Assembly (NCBI GenBank): GCA_016713535.1
Contig: JADJOY010000041.1
Span: 30,561 to 94,560 of the forward strand
Length of the DNA: 64,000 nucleotides
Origin: Deltaproteobacteria bacterium
GTDB taxonomy: Bacteria > JADJOY01
Direction of reading: 5' to 3'
The notes beneath the pieces are model-generated. The model searched no databases. It was given only the letters and a program-made list of their open reading frames with translations, and was not told the DNA's origin. Made by a program: the position numbers and the translations under genes. This document shows, piece by piece, positions 25,353 to 34,698 of this stretch. Within the stretch, counting starts at the first letter, position 1. Every line of letters starts with the position of its first letter.

Positions 25353-26627
25353 TCAGGCGGCGCCGGCGATACCCGAGTCCTCGAAGACACCGCGCAACGT
25401 CTTGAGCGCCTGCGCCTCGATCTGACGGATCCGCTCGCGGGTGAGGCGGAAGCGGGTGCTGATCTCTTGCAGGCTGTGCGACGACACCTCGCCGACCCCG
25501 AAACGCAGCCGCAGGATCTTCTCCTCGCGTGGCGTGAGCTTGCCGAGCGCCACCTTGACGCGGTCGGCGAGCTCGACGAGCGACGCGTCCTCGAACGGCG
25601 AGGGTGCGTCCGGGTCCGCGAGCACGTCGCCGAGGCGCTGGCTGCCGTCGGCCGAGAGCGGCGTGTCGAGCGAGATGGCTTCGCTGCGCATCATCATGCG
25701 CTCTTCCACCCACTTCTCGTCGGTGGAGACCTTCTCGGCGATTTCCTCGGTCCGCGGCTTGCGGCCGAGCTCGAGGCCGAGGTCCCGGGTCGTGCGCATG
25801 ATCTTGCGGCGCTCTTCCTGGAGGTAGAGCGGAACGCGGACCAGGCCGGCCTGGTTGTCGATCGAACGGCGAATGTACTGGTGGATCCACCACGACGCGT
25901 AGGTGCTGAAGCGGAAGCCGGTGTCGACTCGGTATCGCTCCACCGCCTTCATCAGGCCGATGTTGCCCTCTTGGACCAGGTCGAGCATCGGGATGCCGTG
26001 GCGGCGGTAGCGCTTCGCGATGTGGATCACCAAGCGCAGGTTGGCCTCGGTGAGCAGCGCCTTGGCCCTCTCGATGCCGTCGAGCGCGGCGGCGAGCTGT
26101 GCCGCGTAGCGCGTCAGGACGCCCTTCTGGCGCGCCTGGAACGCCTTGCGGGGGGCCAACGTGCCGCTGACCACCCCGTTCACGTCGTCGAGGACGGTGT
26201 AGCCGACGCGCTCGGGCAGCGTCTCCTCCATCGACCGTCCGCGCGGCTTGGCAAAGTCCTTGCCGAGCACGCGGGGGATCAGCGTGGGGGGCTCGTCGAG
26301 GAGGGCGTGCAGAACCTCGCGGGCCTTGTCGATGCCGCTCGCGAAGCGGATCTCACCCTCGCGCCGGGCCAGCGGGATGGCGCCCATCTCGCGGAAGTAC
26401 AGGTCTTCGAGGTTGCCCGGGTCGGTCTCGTGCTCGGCGGCGTTCCACGCCGTACCGCCCGCCGTCGCCCGGGGCGCCTCATCCCCCGGCTCGAGGGGTT
26501 CGGTGTCCCCGTCAGCCATCGCGCCGAGCGAGGCGAGATCGTCTTCGCTCGGTCCAGAAGCCTCGGGCATGTTGAAGCTGTCCGAGACTCCCAGGTCGAC
26601 GTCGTCCAGATCGAGTGGGTCTTTCAT
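25353..26627 (-). CDS. sigma-70 family RNA polymerase sigma factor
   Basis: 424 residues. An acidic N-terminal part is followed by region 1.2 (DLYFREMG), region 2 (EANLRLVIHIAKRY, DLVQEGNIGLMKAVERY, FRFSTYASWWIHQYI), region 3 and region 4 (KLTPREEKILRLRFG, LTRERIRQIEAQALKTLR). This is a group 1/2 sigma factor; the length between RpoD and RpoS makes an RpoS-like group 2 role likely. AGAGGAAGG is upstream of the ATG. The promoter is an almost consensus one, unlike most others in the window. Confidence 0.95.
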   Translation of the reverse strand: MKDPLDLDDVDLGVSDSFNMPEASGPSEDDLASLGAMADGDTEPLEPGDEAPRATAGGTAWNAAEHETDPGNLEDLYFREMGAIPLARREGEIRFASGIDKAREVLHALLDEPPTLIPRVLGKDFAKPRGRSMEETLPERVGYTVLDDVNGVVSGTLAPRKAFQARQKGVLTRYAAQLAAALDGIERAKALLTEANLRLVIHIAKRYRRHGIPMLDLVQEGNIGLMKAVERYRVDTGFRFSTYASWWIHQYIRRSIDNQAGLVRVPLYLQEERRKIMRTTRDLGLELGRKPRTEEIAEKVSTDEKWVEERMMMRSEAISLDTPLSADGSQRLGDVLADPDAPSPFEDASLVELADRVKVALGKLTPREEKILRLRFGVGEVSSHSLQEISTRFRLTRERIRQIEAQALKTLRGVFEDSGIAGAA

Positions 26628-26696
26628 GGTGGCCTTCCTCTGCCTCTCGGCTCGAACCGGGAGTGGGAAAGAGGATAAAGGAGATGGAATTGGTAC

Positions 26697-26724
26697 TGTA
26701 TAGATCCACCCGTGGGGCTGTCAA
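26697..26724 (-). promoter_or_regulatory. promoter of the sigma-factor gene
   Basis: On the minus strand TTGACA (26724-26719), 16-bp spacer, TATACA (26702-26697); a TACAGT at 18 bp is also possible. It is about 70 bp before the ATG at 26627. It is the closest to the E. coli sigma-70 consensus in this window. Confidence 0.72.
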
Positions 26725-26967
26725 CAGCGGACCGCTCCGGTTTCCCTCGCGTCGTGGACCTGAAATCGCTGCGATTCCCGGGCTGTGATCGACGATCGAG
26801 GTGTCGTGTGGTGGGCGGCTCGGCTACCTCCTTCGATGAATTAGACGAATTTCCTGCGCGCCACATTCATCGCAGCGCCCTCGAATCAGCAAATCGGAAA
26901 TTGTCACCAGGCGCTTGAGTCGCCGGACTGTCGTCGGCGCGGCGAGGCTGGCCGCCGCAGGCGGGAC
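26725..26967. other. non-coding gap upstream of the sigma-factor gene
   Basis: Together with the sigma leader, bases 26628-26967 lack a gene. This part is relatively AT-rich for the window and has no credible reading frame, hairpin or repeat that I can see. It may hold upstream elements for the sigma promoter or the 3' region of the PIG-L gene. Confidence 0.4.
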
Positions 26968-27867
26968 TCAGCCGCAGGTGTTGCGCGCGGGCTCGAGCGG
27001 GTCGAGGACCTGCACCCAGGGATCCATGCGCCGGAGGTACACCGAGTAGATCAGGTGGCTGAGGGTCCGCAGGCTCCCCATGTCACCCGCCTGGGTACGG
27101 TGCGCGTGGGAGAAGCGTCCGGCCATGTCGATGCAGGTCTCGGTGGGTGAGCAGTTCTGGTCGGGGTCCAGCACGTCGGTGTAGGGCTCGGGATCGCGTC
27201 CCATGAGCGGAGCCAGAAACCAGTAGCGGTTGAGGACCTCGAAGTAGCTCGGGGTTCGCCAGGGCGCGGCCCCGTCGAATGCCTCCCGCGGCTCGGCGGC
27301 GCGGCGGATGCCCTCCATCGCGAAGCGAGCCGCGAGCTGATGCTCGGGGTGGCACGTGAAGCCGTGGTAGGCGTCGAGGGTCAACACGACCGTGGGCTGG
27401 AAGCGCCGGATGGCGAGTGCGACTGCAGCCGACGGGTCGATCGCATCCTTCCACTTCGCCGCGATCACCTCTCGGGCGGGGAAGCTCTCGACGGGCAGGG
27501 GTGCGTTGTAGAGGCGGTAGTGCTCGAGCGTCGCGCCGTAGAGCGCGGCTGATTCCTCGAGCTCGTGACCCCGGACCGTGCCGAGGTCGGGGTGGCAGCC
27601 CTCGGGGAGCAGGCACTCGCCGCCGTCACCGTGGTTGAAGACGAGGAAGTAGCACGGCGTCTTCAGTCCCACGCACGCGTGGGTCAGCACCGAGCCGGCG
27701 AGCGCCTCGTCGTCGGGATGCGCCGAGATCCACATGACGCGCGCGTCGGCGCGCAGCACCTCTTCGATCGAAGGTTGGGTCGCCTCCGGGACGTGAGCGC
27801 CGGCGCACCCGAGCCCCAGCGCGGTCGCGAGCAGCGTGGCGAGGCGGCCGATGCGTGACTTCGTCAT
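26968..27867 (-). CDS. PIG-L/LmbE family deacetylase lipoprotein
   Basis: 299 residues with a lipoprotein signal (LGLGCAG, Cys21). AHPDDE (H50, D52, D53) and a later CHPEHQ are the zinc ligands and catalytic motif of the PIG-L/LmbE N-acetylglucosamine-type deacetylases. Export of such an enzyme is uncommon compared with cytosolic relatives. Ribosome site AGGAG lies 7 bases before the ATG. The start overlaps the aldo/keto reductase stop by four bases (ATGA). The substrate might be an N-acetylated glycan or glycoside in the envelope, but this is inferred. Confidence 0.85.
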   Translation of the reverse strand: MTKSRIGRLATLLATALGLGCAGAHVPEATQPSIEEVLRADARVMWISAHPDDEALAGSVLTHACVGLKTPCYFLVFNHGDGGECLLPEGCHPDLGTVRGHELEESAALYGATLEHYRLYNAPLPVESFPAREVIAAKWKDAIDPSAAVALAIRRFQPTVVLTLDAYHGFTCHPEHQLAARFAMEGIRRAAEPREAFDGAAPWRTPSYFEVLNRYWFLAPLMGRDPEPYTDVLDPDQNCSPTETCIDMAGRFSHAHRTQAGDMGSLRTLSHLIYSVYLRRMDPWVQVLDPLEPARNTCG

Positions 27868-28706
27868 GGCGGGCTCCTCCGGGGGCCGTGGGCGTCGAAC
27901 ACGTTGAGCCCACGGCCGGCGACGTGGTCGCCGACGCGCGCCATCCACGCGAGCTCGTCGGGATCCATCGGGCCGCGATCGAGAGCGGTGAGCGCATGTT
28001 CGAGGTCGGCGCGGCTGCGCGGGCCCGTCATGCACATGTGGACGCCCGGGTGGCTCAGCGCGAACCGGTAGCAGTCGGCGGCGCTCGGGGTGCGCTCGTT
28101 AGGCGGCGTCTTGCGCGGATCGAGGAGGGTCGCCCACCGGGTCGCGGTGTACGCCACCATCCCCGGACCACCCGGGCCCGGGTCCAGGTGGGGAAAGGTC
28201 TCGCGTTCCGCGCCGCGGTGACCGGCGTTGTAGCGCAGGTGGTAGACGTCGAATGCCCGCTCGCGCTCGAGCTCGGCGAACAGGGTCCGGCGATGGCTCG
28301 AGATCGCCAGGTGTCGAACCCGTCCGCGGCGCTGGAGCTCGAGAGCTGCGTCGACGATCGCCCGGCGCGGCGGGTCGTTGAACCAGCCGAGGAGCAGCAC
28401 GTCGGCGTATTCGGTGCCGAGGCGGAAGAGCGCGAGCTCGACGCTCGGCGCCATCAGCGCGGCCACGCGCGTGTACGACTGCAGGACCACGGCGAGCTTG
28501 TCGCGACCGTGTCCGCGCATCAGGCGCCGGATGCCGGCGGCGAACCGCTCGCGGCGCGCCGAGCCCCAGTAGAGGTAGTTCACGCCGCGCTCGAAGCCCA
28601 TCTCCAGCGCGTCCGCGGGAACCCCGTACGACGCGGCGACCCCGAGCCGACCCACGGTGAGCCCGGTGCGTCCGAGCGTGATCGGGTTGCGCCAGTCGAC
28701 CGTCAC
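27864..28706 (-). CDS. aldo/keto reductase-fold protein lacking the catalytic tetrad
   Basis: 280 residues, GTG start. The barrel pattern of the family is seen (GRTGLTVGRLGVAA at the start, GVRHLAIS-like RVRHLAISSH in the middle). However the tetrad positions do not match: the usual NFFDTA Asp is in NYLYWG, the Lys strand reads VVLQSY, and the His strand reads LLLGWFND. So it is probably not a normal NADPH reductase. It is coupled to the PIG-L gene by a four-base overlap and follows an unknown lipoprotein gene by 25 bp. Confidence 0.72.
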   Translation of the reverse strand: MTVDWRNPITLGRTGLTVGRLGVAASYGVPADALEMGFERGVNYLYWGSARRERFAAGIRRLMRGHGRDKLAVVLQSYTRVAALMAPSVELALFRLGTEYADVLLLGWFNDPPRRAIVDAALELQRRGRVRHLAISSHRRTLFAELERERAFDVYHLRYNAGHRGAERETFPHLDPGPGGPGMVAYTATRWATLLDPRKTPPNERTPSAADCYRFALSHPGVHMCMTGPRSRADLEHALTALDRGPMDPDELAWMARVGDHVAGRGLNVFDAHGPRRSPP

Positions 28707-28731
28707 GGTTCCGTCCCCTCGCGCCGCGCGT

Positions 28732-30071
28732 TCAGTCGCGGGCGCTGATCAGCCCCTGATACCGCGCCATCCAGTAGGCGACCAGGTAGTCGACGCCCGG
28801 GTTCACCAGCGCGGGAGACCCGGCATCGCAGTCGACCACGTACGGGTTGCGTTGCCACAGAAAGTCCGTGCTGCACTGGAGCGGCACCGGGTAGGCCTCC
28901 AGGGCCTGCAGGCGCGCCGTGCCGATGATGTCGGACAGCGGTGGGTAGAGCTTCTGCAGCGCCACCAGCGTCACCGACCACGGTCGAGCGACGCGTCGGG
29001 CGGATCGACCGCGTAGCCGCGGTTGGGAGGCTCACGGAACGCCGTGAGGTCCTCGACGATCGACGCGTCGATCACCGCATCGTCCTCACCCTCGACCGAG
29101 CGGTGGATCAGCTCGAAGAGCGCGTTGTGGGCGAGATGCACGCTCTTGTGGATCTGGTCGCGGAAGTTGGTCTGGACGAGCTCGTGGATCTCGGGGACGT
29201 CACGGCTCAGCCGCTCGGCGTTCAGGTAGTTCTGGTGGCTCAGGTTGTTGCCGTAGAACTGGACGTAGCGGTTGTTGAAGCTGATCGTGGCGATCTCGTA
29301 CAAGGTGCGGTTGGCGGCGATCTGGCGCGCGGCTTCGAGGTCCTGCGGGCGCCCGGCCACGTGGTGGGCGATCAGGTGCCAGTTGATCGCGAACGGCGGC
29401 AGCGCCTCCGGCCCCGCGGTGGTCTTGATGCCGTCGACGTCCACGATCACGTAGCCCTGGCGCGCGACCGCGTCGACCACCTCGGTGACGTCGTCGCGGA
29501 TCGTCTGGCGCATGGTCTCGTCGTCGACGAAGTCGTAGGCGAGGGTCATGCCGAAGAACCAGCCGGTGTACTGGTCGCGGCTGGTGTTGCCGGTCCACAG
29601 GTCGCCGGCAAAGGGCCCCTCCGTGACGACGTGGCAGTTCTCGTCGTCCGGCTCGCAGCCCGCGACTCCCGGTGCGTCCGCCGGTGCGCGGTAGCGAGCG
29701 ATGAAGCCCGGCCGCCCCGTCACCTTCAGGTGGTTGTGGAGGGTGTCGACGATCCTGATGACGTTGGCGCGCGCCTGCGTCTCGCCGGTGACCGCGTAGC
29801 GGTACGCCTGGCTGCCGAGGTAGGTGCCGGTCCAGATGGTCGAGTCGCCGCGCCCCTCGTACTGGAGCACGTCGGTGAGCGACTCGTCGGTGAACCGCAC
29901 CTCGACGGTGGCGCCGTAGAGCGGCTGGTGATGCGCCTCGTGCCAGGAGTCGTAGCCGCGGGCCCGCTCGGTGAGCGGCCCTGCGGGCCCGCCGCTGCCG
30001 CCGCCGTCTCCCCCGCATCCCACGGCGAGCGTCGCCGCCAGCACCATCCCGGGCCACCGCGGTCGCAGCAT
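28732..30071 (-). CDS. unknown lipoprotein, alpha/alpha-toroid-like, frame break near the 3' end
   Basis: 366 residues of the first part start at the ATG 30071 with a lipoprotein signal (LAVGCGGDG). The body is helix-rich with repeated aromatic and acidic patches (YDSWHEAHHQ, STIWTGTYLG, GYVIVDVDG, HKSVHLAHNA), suggestive of a six-hairpin or alpha/alpha-toroid glycan enzyme, but I recognise no family. The frame stops at TGA 28973-28971. An 80-residue open frame (GTG 28974 to 28732) carries on directly with similar content and no start signal, so I read one gene with an indel at about 28971; two coupled genes remain possible. Confidence 0.68.
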
Positions 30072-30113
30072 CGAGCACCCTCCTCGCGTCAGCCCGGGAC
30101 GCGTCGCCCGGGG

Positions 30114-30941
30114 TCAGCCGCCCTTGAAGTCGGGCTTGCGCTTTTCCATGAACGAGGCGAGCGCTTCGCCGAGGTCGTCGGACACCAGGAACGCCGAGTT
30201 CCACAACGCCACGTAGCGCAGCCCTTCGGCGATCTCCGCGCGGCGCGCCGACGCCATCACCTGTTTCGACCCTTGTACCGCGAGCGGGCTCAGGGAGGCG
30301 ATCTCGTCGGCGAGCTCCTGCGCGCCCTCGAGCGCCGCCTCGCGGTCCGCGTACACGTGGTTCACCAGCCCGATCTCGCGGGCGCGCTCGGCGTCGATGT
30401 CCTTGCCCGTGTACACGAGCTCGGACGCGTGGCCCCGTCCGACGATACCGGGCAAGCGCTGCAGCGTGCCGAGGTCCGCGACGATCGCCATGCGGGTCTC
30501 GCGCACCGAGAAGATCGCGTCCTTCGCCGCCACGCGCATGTCGCACGCCGTGATCACGTCGATGCCGCCGCCGATGCAGTAGCCGTGGATCGCGGCGATG
30601 ACGGGCTTCCTCACTCGCTCGATCGCGGTCACGCTCTCCTGCAGCCGCAGGATCTCCTGGTGCAGCGCGCGCCGCTGCTGCGCCTGCGTGCCCTCGAACG
30701 AGACCAGGCTTCCCACCGACTTGAGGTCGAGGCCGACGGTGAAGTGCTTGCCCTCCGCGGCGAGCACCGCGACCCGGCACGAGTCGTCACGGTCGATGTC
30801 GCCGAACACCTTGGGCAGTGCCTCCCACAGGTCCGGGCCCATCGCGTTGCGGCTCTCGGGCCGCGCCAGGAACACCCACGTGACGTGTCCTTCCTTCTGG
30901 ACGCGCAGGGGGCCGACTTCCACCGACTCGGTGCTGATCAT
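30114..30941 (-). CDS. enoyl-CoA hydratase/isomerase family, dienoyl-CoA isomerase-like
   Basis: 275-residue crotonase. The oxyanion-hole segments are KHFTVGLDLKS and GYCIGGGIDVITACD. DMRVAAKDAIFSV and ADLGTLQRLPGIVG match the delta3,5-delta2,4-dienoyl-CoA isomerase (ECH1) pattern, in which the Asp in ADLG helps catalysis. It would act in the degradation of polyunsaturated fatty acids. Its upstream sequence has CCGAGGAGCC near the ATG. It lies 42 bp upstream of the lipoprotein gene on the same strand, so cotranscription is possible. Confidence 0.88.
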   Translation of the reverse strand: MISTESVEVGPLRVQKEGHVTWVFLARPESRNAMGPDLWEALPKVFGDIDRDDSCRVAVLAAEGKHFTVGLDLKSVGSLVSFEGTQAQQRRALHQEILRLQESVTAIERVRKPVIAAIHGYCIGGGIDVITACDMRVAAKDAIFSVRETRMAIVADLGTLQRLPGIVGRGHASELVYTGKDIDAERAREIGLVNHVYADREAALEGAQELADEIASLSPLAVQGSKQVMASARRAEIAEGLRYVALWNSAFLVSDDLGEALASFMEKRKPDFKGG

Positions 30942-31067
30942 GGGGGGCTCCTCGGGAGAGTCCCGCGCCGCGGCGGCGCGGGTCGCGGAGGTCTAGCCCG
31001 TCGCGCGAGTGGGTGCCAGAGGCGGGCGTCGCCGATCGAGGAGCGACCGGCGTCGCCCGGCGCAGCG

Positions 31068-32624
31068 TCAGGCCGCCGGCTGCGTCGCCACGAGCGCGGG
31101 TGCGACCTCGCCGCGGCGTGCCACGCCGTCGCGACGGCGGCGCAACGCCTCGCTCGCCATCCACAACGCGTGCACCACGCGATAGCCGAGCAGCTCGACC
31201 ATGAAGCCGAGGCGGAAGTGCTTGAGCCGCCAGCGTGCGATCGGACGGTAGAGCTCGATGAGCGCCGCGGCGAGGCGCGGCAACCCGTAGTCGCGGCTCT
31301 TGCGATCGACGCAGCTCGACACGAAATAGATCGCCCGGGTCTGAGCCCGGCTGAGCGCACCCGGCCAGGTGACGCCGCCGATCGCGCTCTCCATGTCGAA
31401 GGTGAGCCGGCTCCAGCCCTCGAGGGTGGTGGGCGAGGCGTGCCCGGCGGCCACCGCGTCGTCGAGCATCTCGGTGCCCGGCAGCGGCAGGTACGTGTAG
31501 AAGGGCGAGTTGCGGAAGTTCGGGTTCAGGTCCTGCAGCTCGAGCGCGAGCTCGATGGTCTCGCGCACGTCCTCGACCGTCTCGGTCGGGCTGCCCACGA
31601 AGAAGCTGCAGTAGAGCACGATCGGGTGCTTTGCGAAGCGCGCCACCTCGCGCTTCACGCGCTCCACCGAGGCGCTCTTCTTCATGCGCTTGCGGATCCG
31701 CGGCGAGCCCGACTCGATGCCGATCGAGATCCGCTTGAGCCCCGTGCCCGCGAGCGTCGCGAGCGTGGCGTCGTCGATCCGCGCCAGCGACGGGATGTCC
31801 GCGCCCTGTACCTGCCACGCGACACCGGTGCGCGCGATCCCTTCGCCGATCGCCACCGCGCGCGGCACGTCGAGGAAGAAGTTGTCGTCGACGAAGTAGA
31901 GCCCGCCCGGCGCATGGCGCCGCACCAGCCGCTCGACCCGCGCCACGGTGCGCTCCGCCGACAGCATGCGGAAGCGGCCCGCGTTGAGCGCGGTGTTGTA
32001 GCAAAACGTGCAGGGACGCGGGCAGCCGCGCGCGCTCTCGAGCGAGAGCGTGGGCGCGCCGTCCCAGTGCGGCATGTACGCGCGCACCGGCACCAGCTCG
32101 AAGTTGGGCTCCGGGAGCTCGTCCAGGTCCGGCAGCGTCGCGTCGGGACCGCGCACCACGGCGCCGGTGGTGTCACGAGCCAGCGTCCCGGGCGTCCCCG
32201 CGAGCGGTTCGCCGTGCGCGACCCGTTCGGCGACCTCCGCGAGGATGCCCTCGCCGTCGGCGACCACCACCGCGTCGACGAGCGGATCGGCGGCGGTCTG
32301 ATCGGGCATCAGCGTCGCGTGCATGCCGCCCCACACCAGCGGCACGGGCGCGAGCCCGCGCACGAATCGCGCCACCTCGATCGCCGACGCGAGCATGGTG
32401 CCGCTCATCGAGGTGATGCCGACCAGCAGCACCGGTTCCTCGAACGCCCGACGCAGGCGCGCGCGCCAGTCGACCTCGCGGCGCAGATCGACGATCTCGA
32501 TCGGATGGCCGCGTCCGGCGAGTGTCGACGCGTGAATCAGGTTGAGCGGGTAGAAGGGCGCGGAACGCATCCGCTCCCAGTCACCCGAGAACGGGTGCAC
32601 CAAGACGATCTTGCGAGCGCTCAT
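31068..32624 (-). CDS. B12-binding domain radical SAM protein
   Basis: 518 residues. A cobalamin-binding-like N-terminal Rossmann region (residues 1-150) is followed by the radical SAM cluster motif CPRPCTFC (C201, C205, C208). The loop ISIGIESGSP and SFFVGSPTETVEDV are characteristic. A helical C-terminal part of about 150 residues ends the protein. The usual DxHxxG cobalamin motif is not clear. Such enzymes perform methyl transfers or C-C couplings on unactivated carbons; the substrate is unknown. The start at ATG 32624 is chosen over in-frame upstream sequence that is proline/arginine-rich. Confidence 0.87.
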   Translation of the reverse strand: MSARKIVLVHPFSGDWERMRSAPFYPLNLIHASTLAGRGHPIEIVDLRREVDWRARLRRAFEEPVLLVGITSMSGTMLASAIEVARFVRGLAPVPLVWGGMHATLMPDQTAADPLVDAVVVADGEGILAEVAERVAHGEPLAGTPGTLARDTTGAVVRGPDATLPDLDELPEPNFELVPVRAYMPHWDGAPTLSLESARGCPRPCTFCYNTALNAGRFRMLSAERTVARVERLVRRHAPGGLYFVDDNFFLDVPRAVAIGEGIARTGVAWQVQGADIPSLARIDDATLATLAGTGLKRISIGIESGSPRIRKRMKKSASVERVKREVARFAKHPIVLYCSFFVGSPTETVEDVRETIELALELQDLNPNFRNSPFYTYLPLPGTEMLDDAVAAGHASPTTLEGWSRLTFDMESAIGGVTWPGALSRAQTRAIYFVSSCVDRKSRDYGLPRLAAALIELYRPIARWRLKHFRLGFMVELLGYRVVHALWMASEALRRRRDGVARRGEVAPALVATQPAA

Positions 32625-32794
32625 CGCTCGGCGGGGCGCGGGATGGGGTCGATCCGCTGATACTTTCGCGAACGTCTCGGGGTGACGCACCTTACCACGA
32701 CCCCCGCGCGGCTCGCCGTGCAAGGGGCATGGCGGGCTCCCCTCCGCCGGCGCCATCCGGCGGCCCGCGGCGCGTTCGGCCCGGGGATGCGGTG

Positions 32795-32823
32795 CTGACG
32801 GACCGGCGCGCCCTCGCTATATC
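32795..32823 (+). promoter_or_regulatory. promoter giving a possible leaderless transcript
   Basis: CTGACG at 32795-32800, 17-bp spacer, TATATC at 32818-32823. The expected start of transcription (32830-32831) falls one or two bases before the ATG at 32832, so the mRNA would be leaderless. Confidence 0.55.
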
Positions 32824-32831
32824 GTGCGGCC

Positions 32832-33743
32832 ATGCTGGTCGTGGGCGTCGACGAGAACGGCCTCGGTCCCGGGCTCGGTCCGCTGGTCGTGACCGCGATC
32901 GTGCTCGAGGTGCCCGACGTCGGCGAGGACGCGCTCCGGCTCGACCGGCATGGCCTGCCGGCCTCGGTCGCGGACTCGAAGCTCGTGTTCAAGCGCACGG
33001 TGCGCTCCTACGCGACCGGTGAGGCGGTCGCGCTCGCGCTCGCGGGAGCGTTGCTCGCCGCGTGCGAGGGGCGGCACGTCTCCGGCTTCCTCGCGGCCTT
33101 GACCCGCGGTGCGTGCGCGCTCGCGCGGGAAGGTGCACCGCCCGAGCTCCACCACGCCGAGCTCCCGGTGCCGATATGGGGTGGCGATCCGGCACCGATC
33201 GAGGCCGCCCTGGCGGCGGCCGGAATCCGCGTCGTCGACGTCGCGTGTCGGGTGCTCTTCCCGGCGGAGTTCAACTGCGCGAGGACCGGACCGGGCGGCA
33301 AGCTCGCACTCAACTACCGGATCTTCGAGGAGGCGCTGGGGTTGCTCGCGGCCCGGCCGCCGCTCGCGCTGCTCGGCAAGATCGGTGGCACGCGCTTCTA
33401 CCGCCCCTGGCTCGATGCGAGCCCGCGATTGAGCGACGTCGAGACGCTCGAGGAGGAGCCCGCCGAGAGCCGCTATCGCACTCGGTTCGGCGATGCGCCG
33501 CTCGAGCTGCGGTTCGTGCGCGACGGCGACGAAACCTACCTGCCCATCGCCGCCGCCAGCCTGGTCGGAAAATACGTACGCGAAGCCTCGATGCTGTGCC
33601 TCAACCGGGCGCTCGGTTTCGACGCGCCGATTCCCCACGCCAGCGGCTACTGGTCCGATCCCAAGACCCATCTGGCCATCGAGCGCTTCGAGGAACGGTT
33701 CGCGCGCACCGTGCCGCGCAGCGCCTTTCTCCGCGACGGGTAG
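32832..33743 (+). CDS. divergent ribonuclease HII-like protein
   Basis: 303 residues. GVDENGLGPGLGPLV at the start corresponds to the RNase HII motif DEAGRGPLAGPV, with D7 and E8 as metal ligands. ADSK (D48), AAASLVGKYVRE and the C-terminal HASGYWSDPKTHLA are also family-like. The N-terminal Gly-Leu substitutions and an insert make it longer than typical RNase HII (about 200). It would cleave RNA in RNA/DNA hybrids, or act on another nucleic acid. There is no Shine-Dalgarno site. Confidence 0.75.
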   Translation: MLVVGVDENGLGPGLGPLVVTAIVLEVPDVGEDALRLDRHGLPASVADSKLVFKRTVRSYATGEAVALALAGALLAACEGRHVSGFLAALTRGACALAREGAPPELHHAELPVPIWGGDPAPIEAALAAAGIRVVDVACRVLFPAEFNCARTGPGGKLALNYRIFEEALGLLAARPPLALLGKIGGTRFYRPWLDASPRLSDVETLEEEPAESRYRTRFGDAPLELRFVRDGDETYLPIAAASLVGKYVREASMLCLNRALGFDAPIPHASGYWSDPKTHLAIERFEERFARTVPRSAFLRDG

Positions 33744-33790
33744 CGCGCCCGGGTGGCGGCGCCGCTGGGTGGGTCGCACGACGCGGGATC

Positions 33791-33820
33791 TCGCCGTCGA
33801 GCCGCGCGTGCGGCTAGGAT
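33791..33820 (+). promoter_or_regulatory. putative promoter for the CBM9/TamAB unit
   Basis: TCGCCG at 33791-33796, 18-bp spacer, TAGGAT at 33815-33820, 70 bp upstream of the ATG at 33891. The -35 has a C instead of T, so it is weaker evidence. Confidence 0.38.
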
Positions 33821-33890
33821 GGCGCGATACACCTCTGGTCGGCCGGCGCCACCCCTCGTGGCGGACCCCGCGCGGAGGGAGGTCCCGAAG

Positions 33891-34647
33891 ATGATCCTTG
33901 GCTGGAACGACGATTCGCCGCGGCTCGCTCGGCGTCTGGGCGCAGGGTTGCTGGCGATTGCGACACTGCTCGTCCCGCGTCCCGCCGCGGCGCTCGACGA
34001 GGATCCCAAGCCCGAGGAGAAGAGCGACGGCTCGCTCTACCTCGTGCCGCTCCTCGCTCCCAAGGCGCCAGCGATCGACGGACGCCTGAACGAGGAAGGG
34101 TGGGGCAACGCCGCCGGCATCGTGCGCCTGCACAAGCTCGGTGCACCGAAGGAGAATCCTTCGCGCGCCACCGAGGTCTACCTGACCATCGACGCCGACA
34201 ACCTCTACGTCGCGTTCCGCTGCGGCGAGCCGTTCCCCGAGCGCCGCAAGCGCTCCGCGAAGGGCCGCGATCTCGACGGGATCGCCGCCGACGACACCGT
34301 CTCGGTCCAGCTCCAGCCCGGGGAGGACGCCAAGGCGCCGTACTACGAGGTCACCGTGACCTCGACCGGCGCGGTCGCGCTCACCCAGCACGGCACGAAG
34401 TCGAAGGCCTGGAACGCCGGCGGTATCCAGGCCGCGGTGCGCGACGCGCTGGGCGGCTGGGTGGTCGAGGTGCGGGTGCCCTTCAAGGCGATGGGGCGGA
34501 GCACCCCCGAGGCCGGCGAGCGCTGGCGCGCGAACTTCGTTCGTCACATCGCCACGGTGGAGCCTCCCGAGCTTGCGACCTGGGCCCCCGCAGGCGACCG
34601 TCGAGGCGCGCCAGGCCGAGCACTTCGCCGAGCTGCGCTTCGAGTGA
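33891..34647 (+). CDS. exported CBM9/DOMON-like domain protein, frame break in C run
   Basis: Signal peptide with cleavage near PRPAAALD. The body is a single carbohydrate-binding (CBM9-like) beta sandwich: PAIDGRLNEEGWGNA, EVYLTIDADNLYVAFRC and VVEVRVPFKAMG. The expected C-terminal sequence (QAEHFAELRFE then TGA at 34645-34647) is in another frame. One base missing from the C run at 34585-34589 would restore it. The ribosome site is GGAGG before ATG. The TamA gene starts 51 bp downstream, so an operon is plausible. Confidence 0.75.
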
Positions 34648-34698
34648 CGGCGCCGGCTTCGCGGCGCGTCTTTGGGGCTCCACCAGACTTGCGGTTCG

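Noticed and set aside
26641-26665. tRNA-like GGTTCGAGCC in the sigma-factor leader
   Set aside because: No acceptor, anticodon or D arm can be built around it.
28941-32660. Very long open plus-strand frame opposite the lipoprotein, crotonase and radical-SAM genes
   Set aside because: It has no family motif, is Arg/Val/His-rich, and is fully antisense to well-supported genes. High GC content leaves such frames open by chance.
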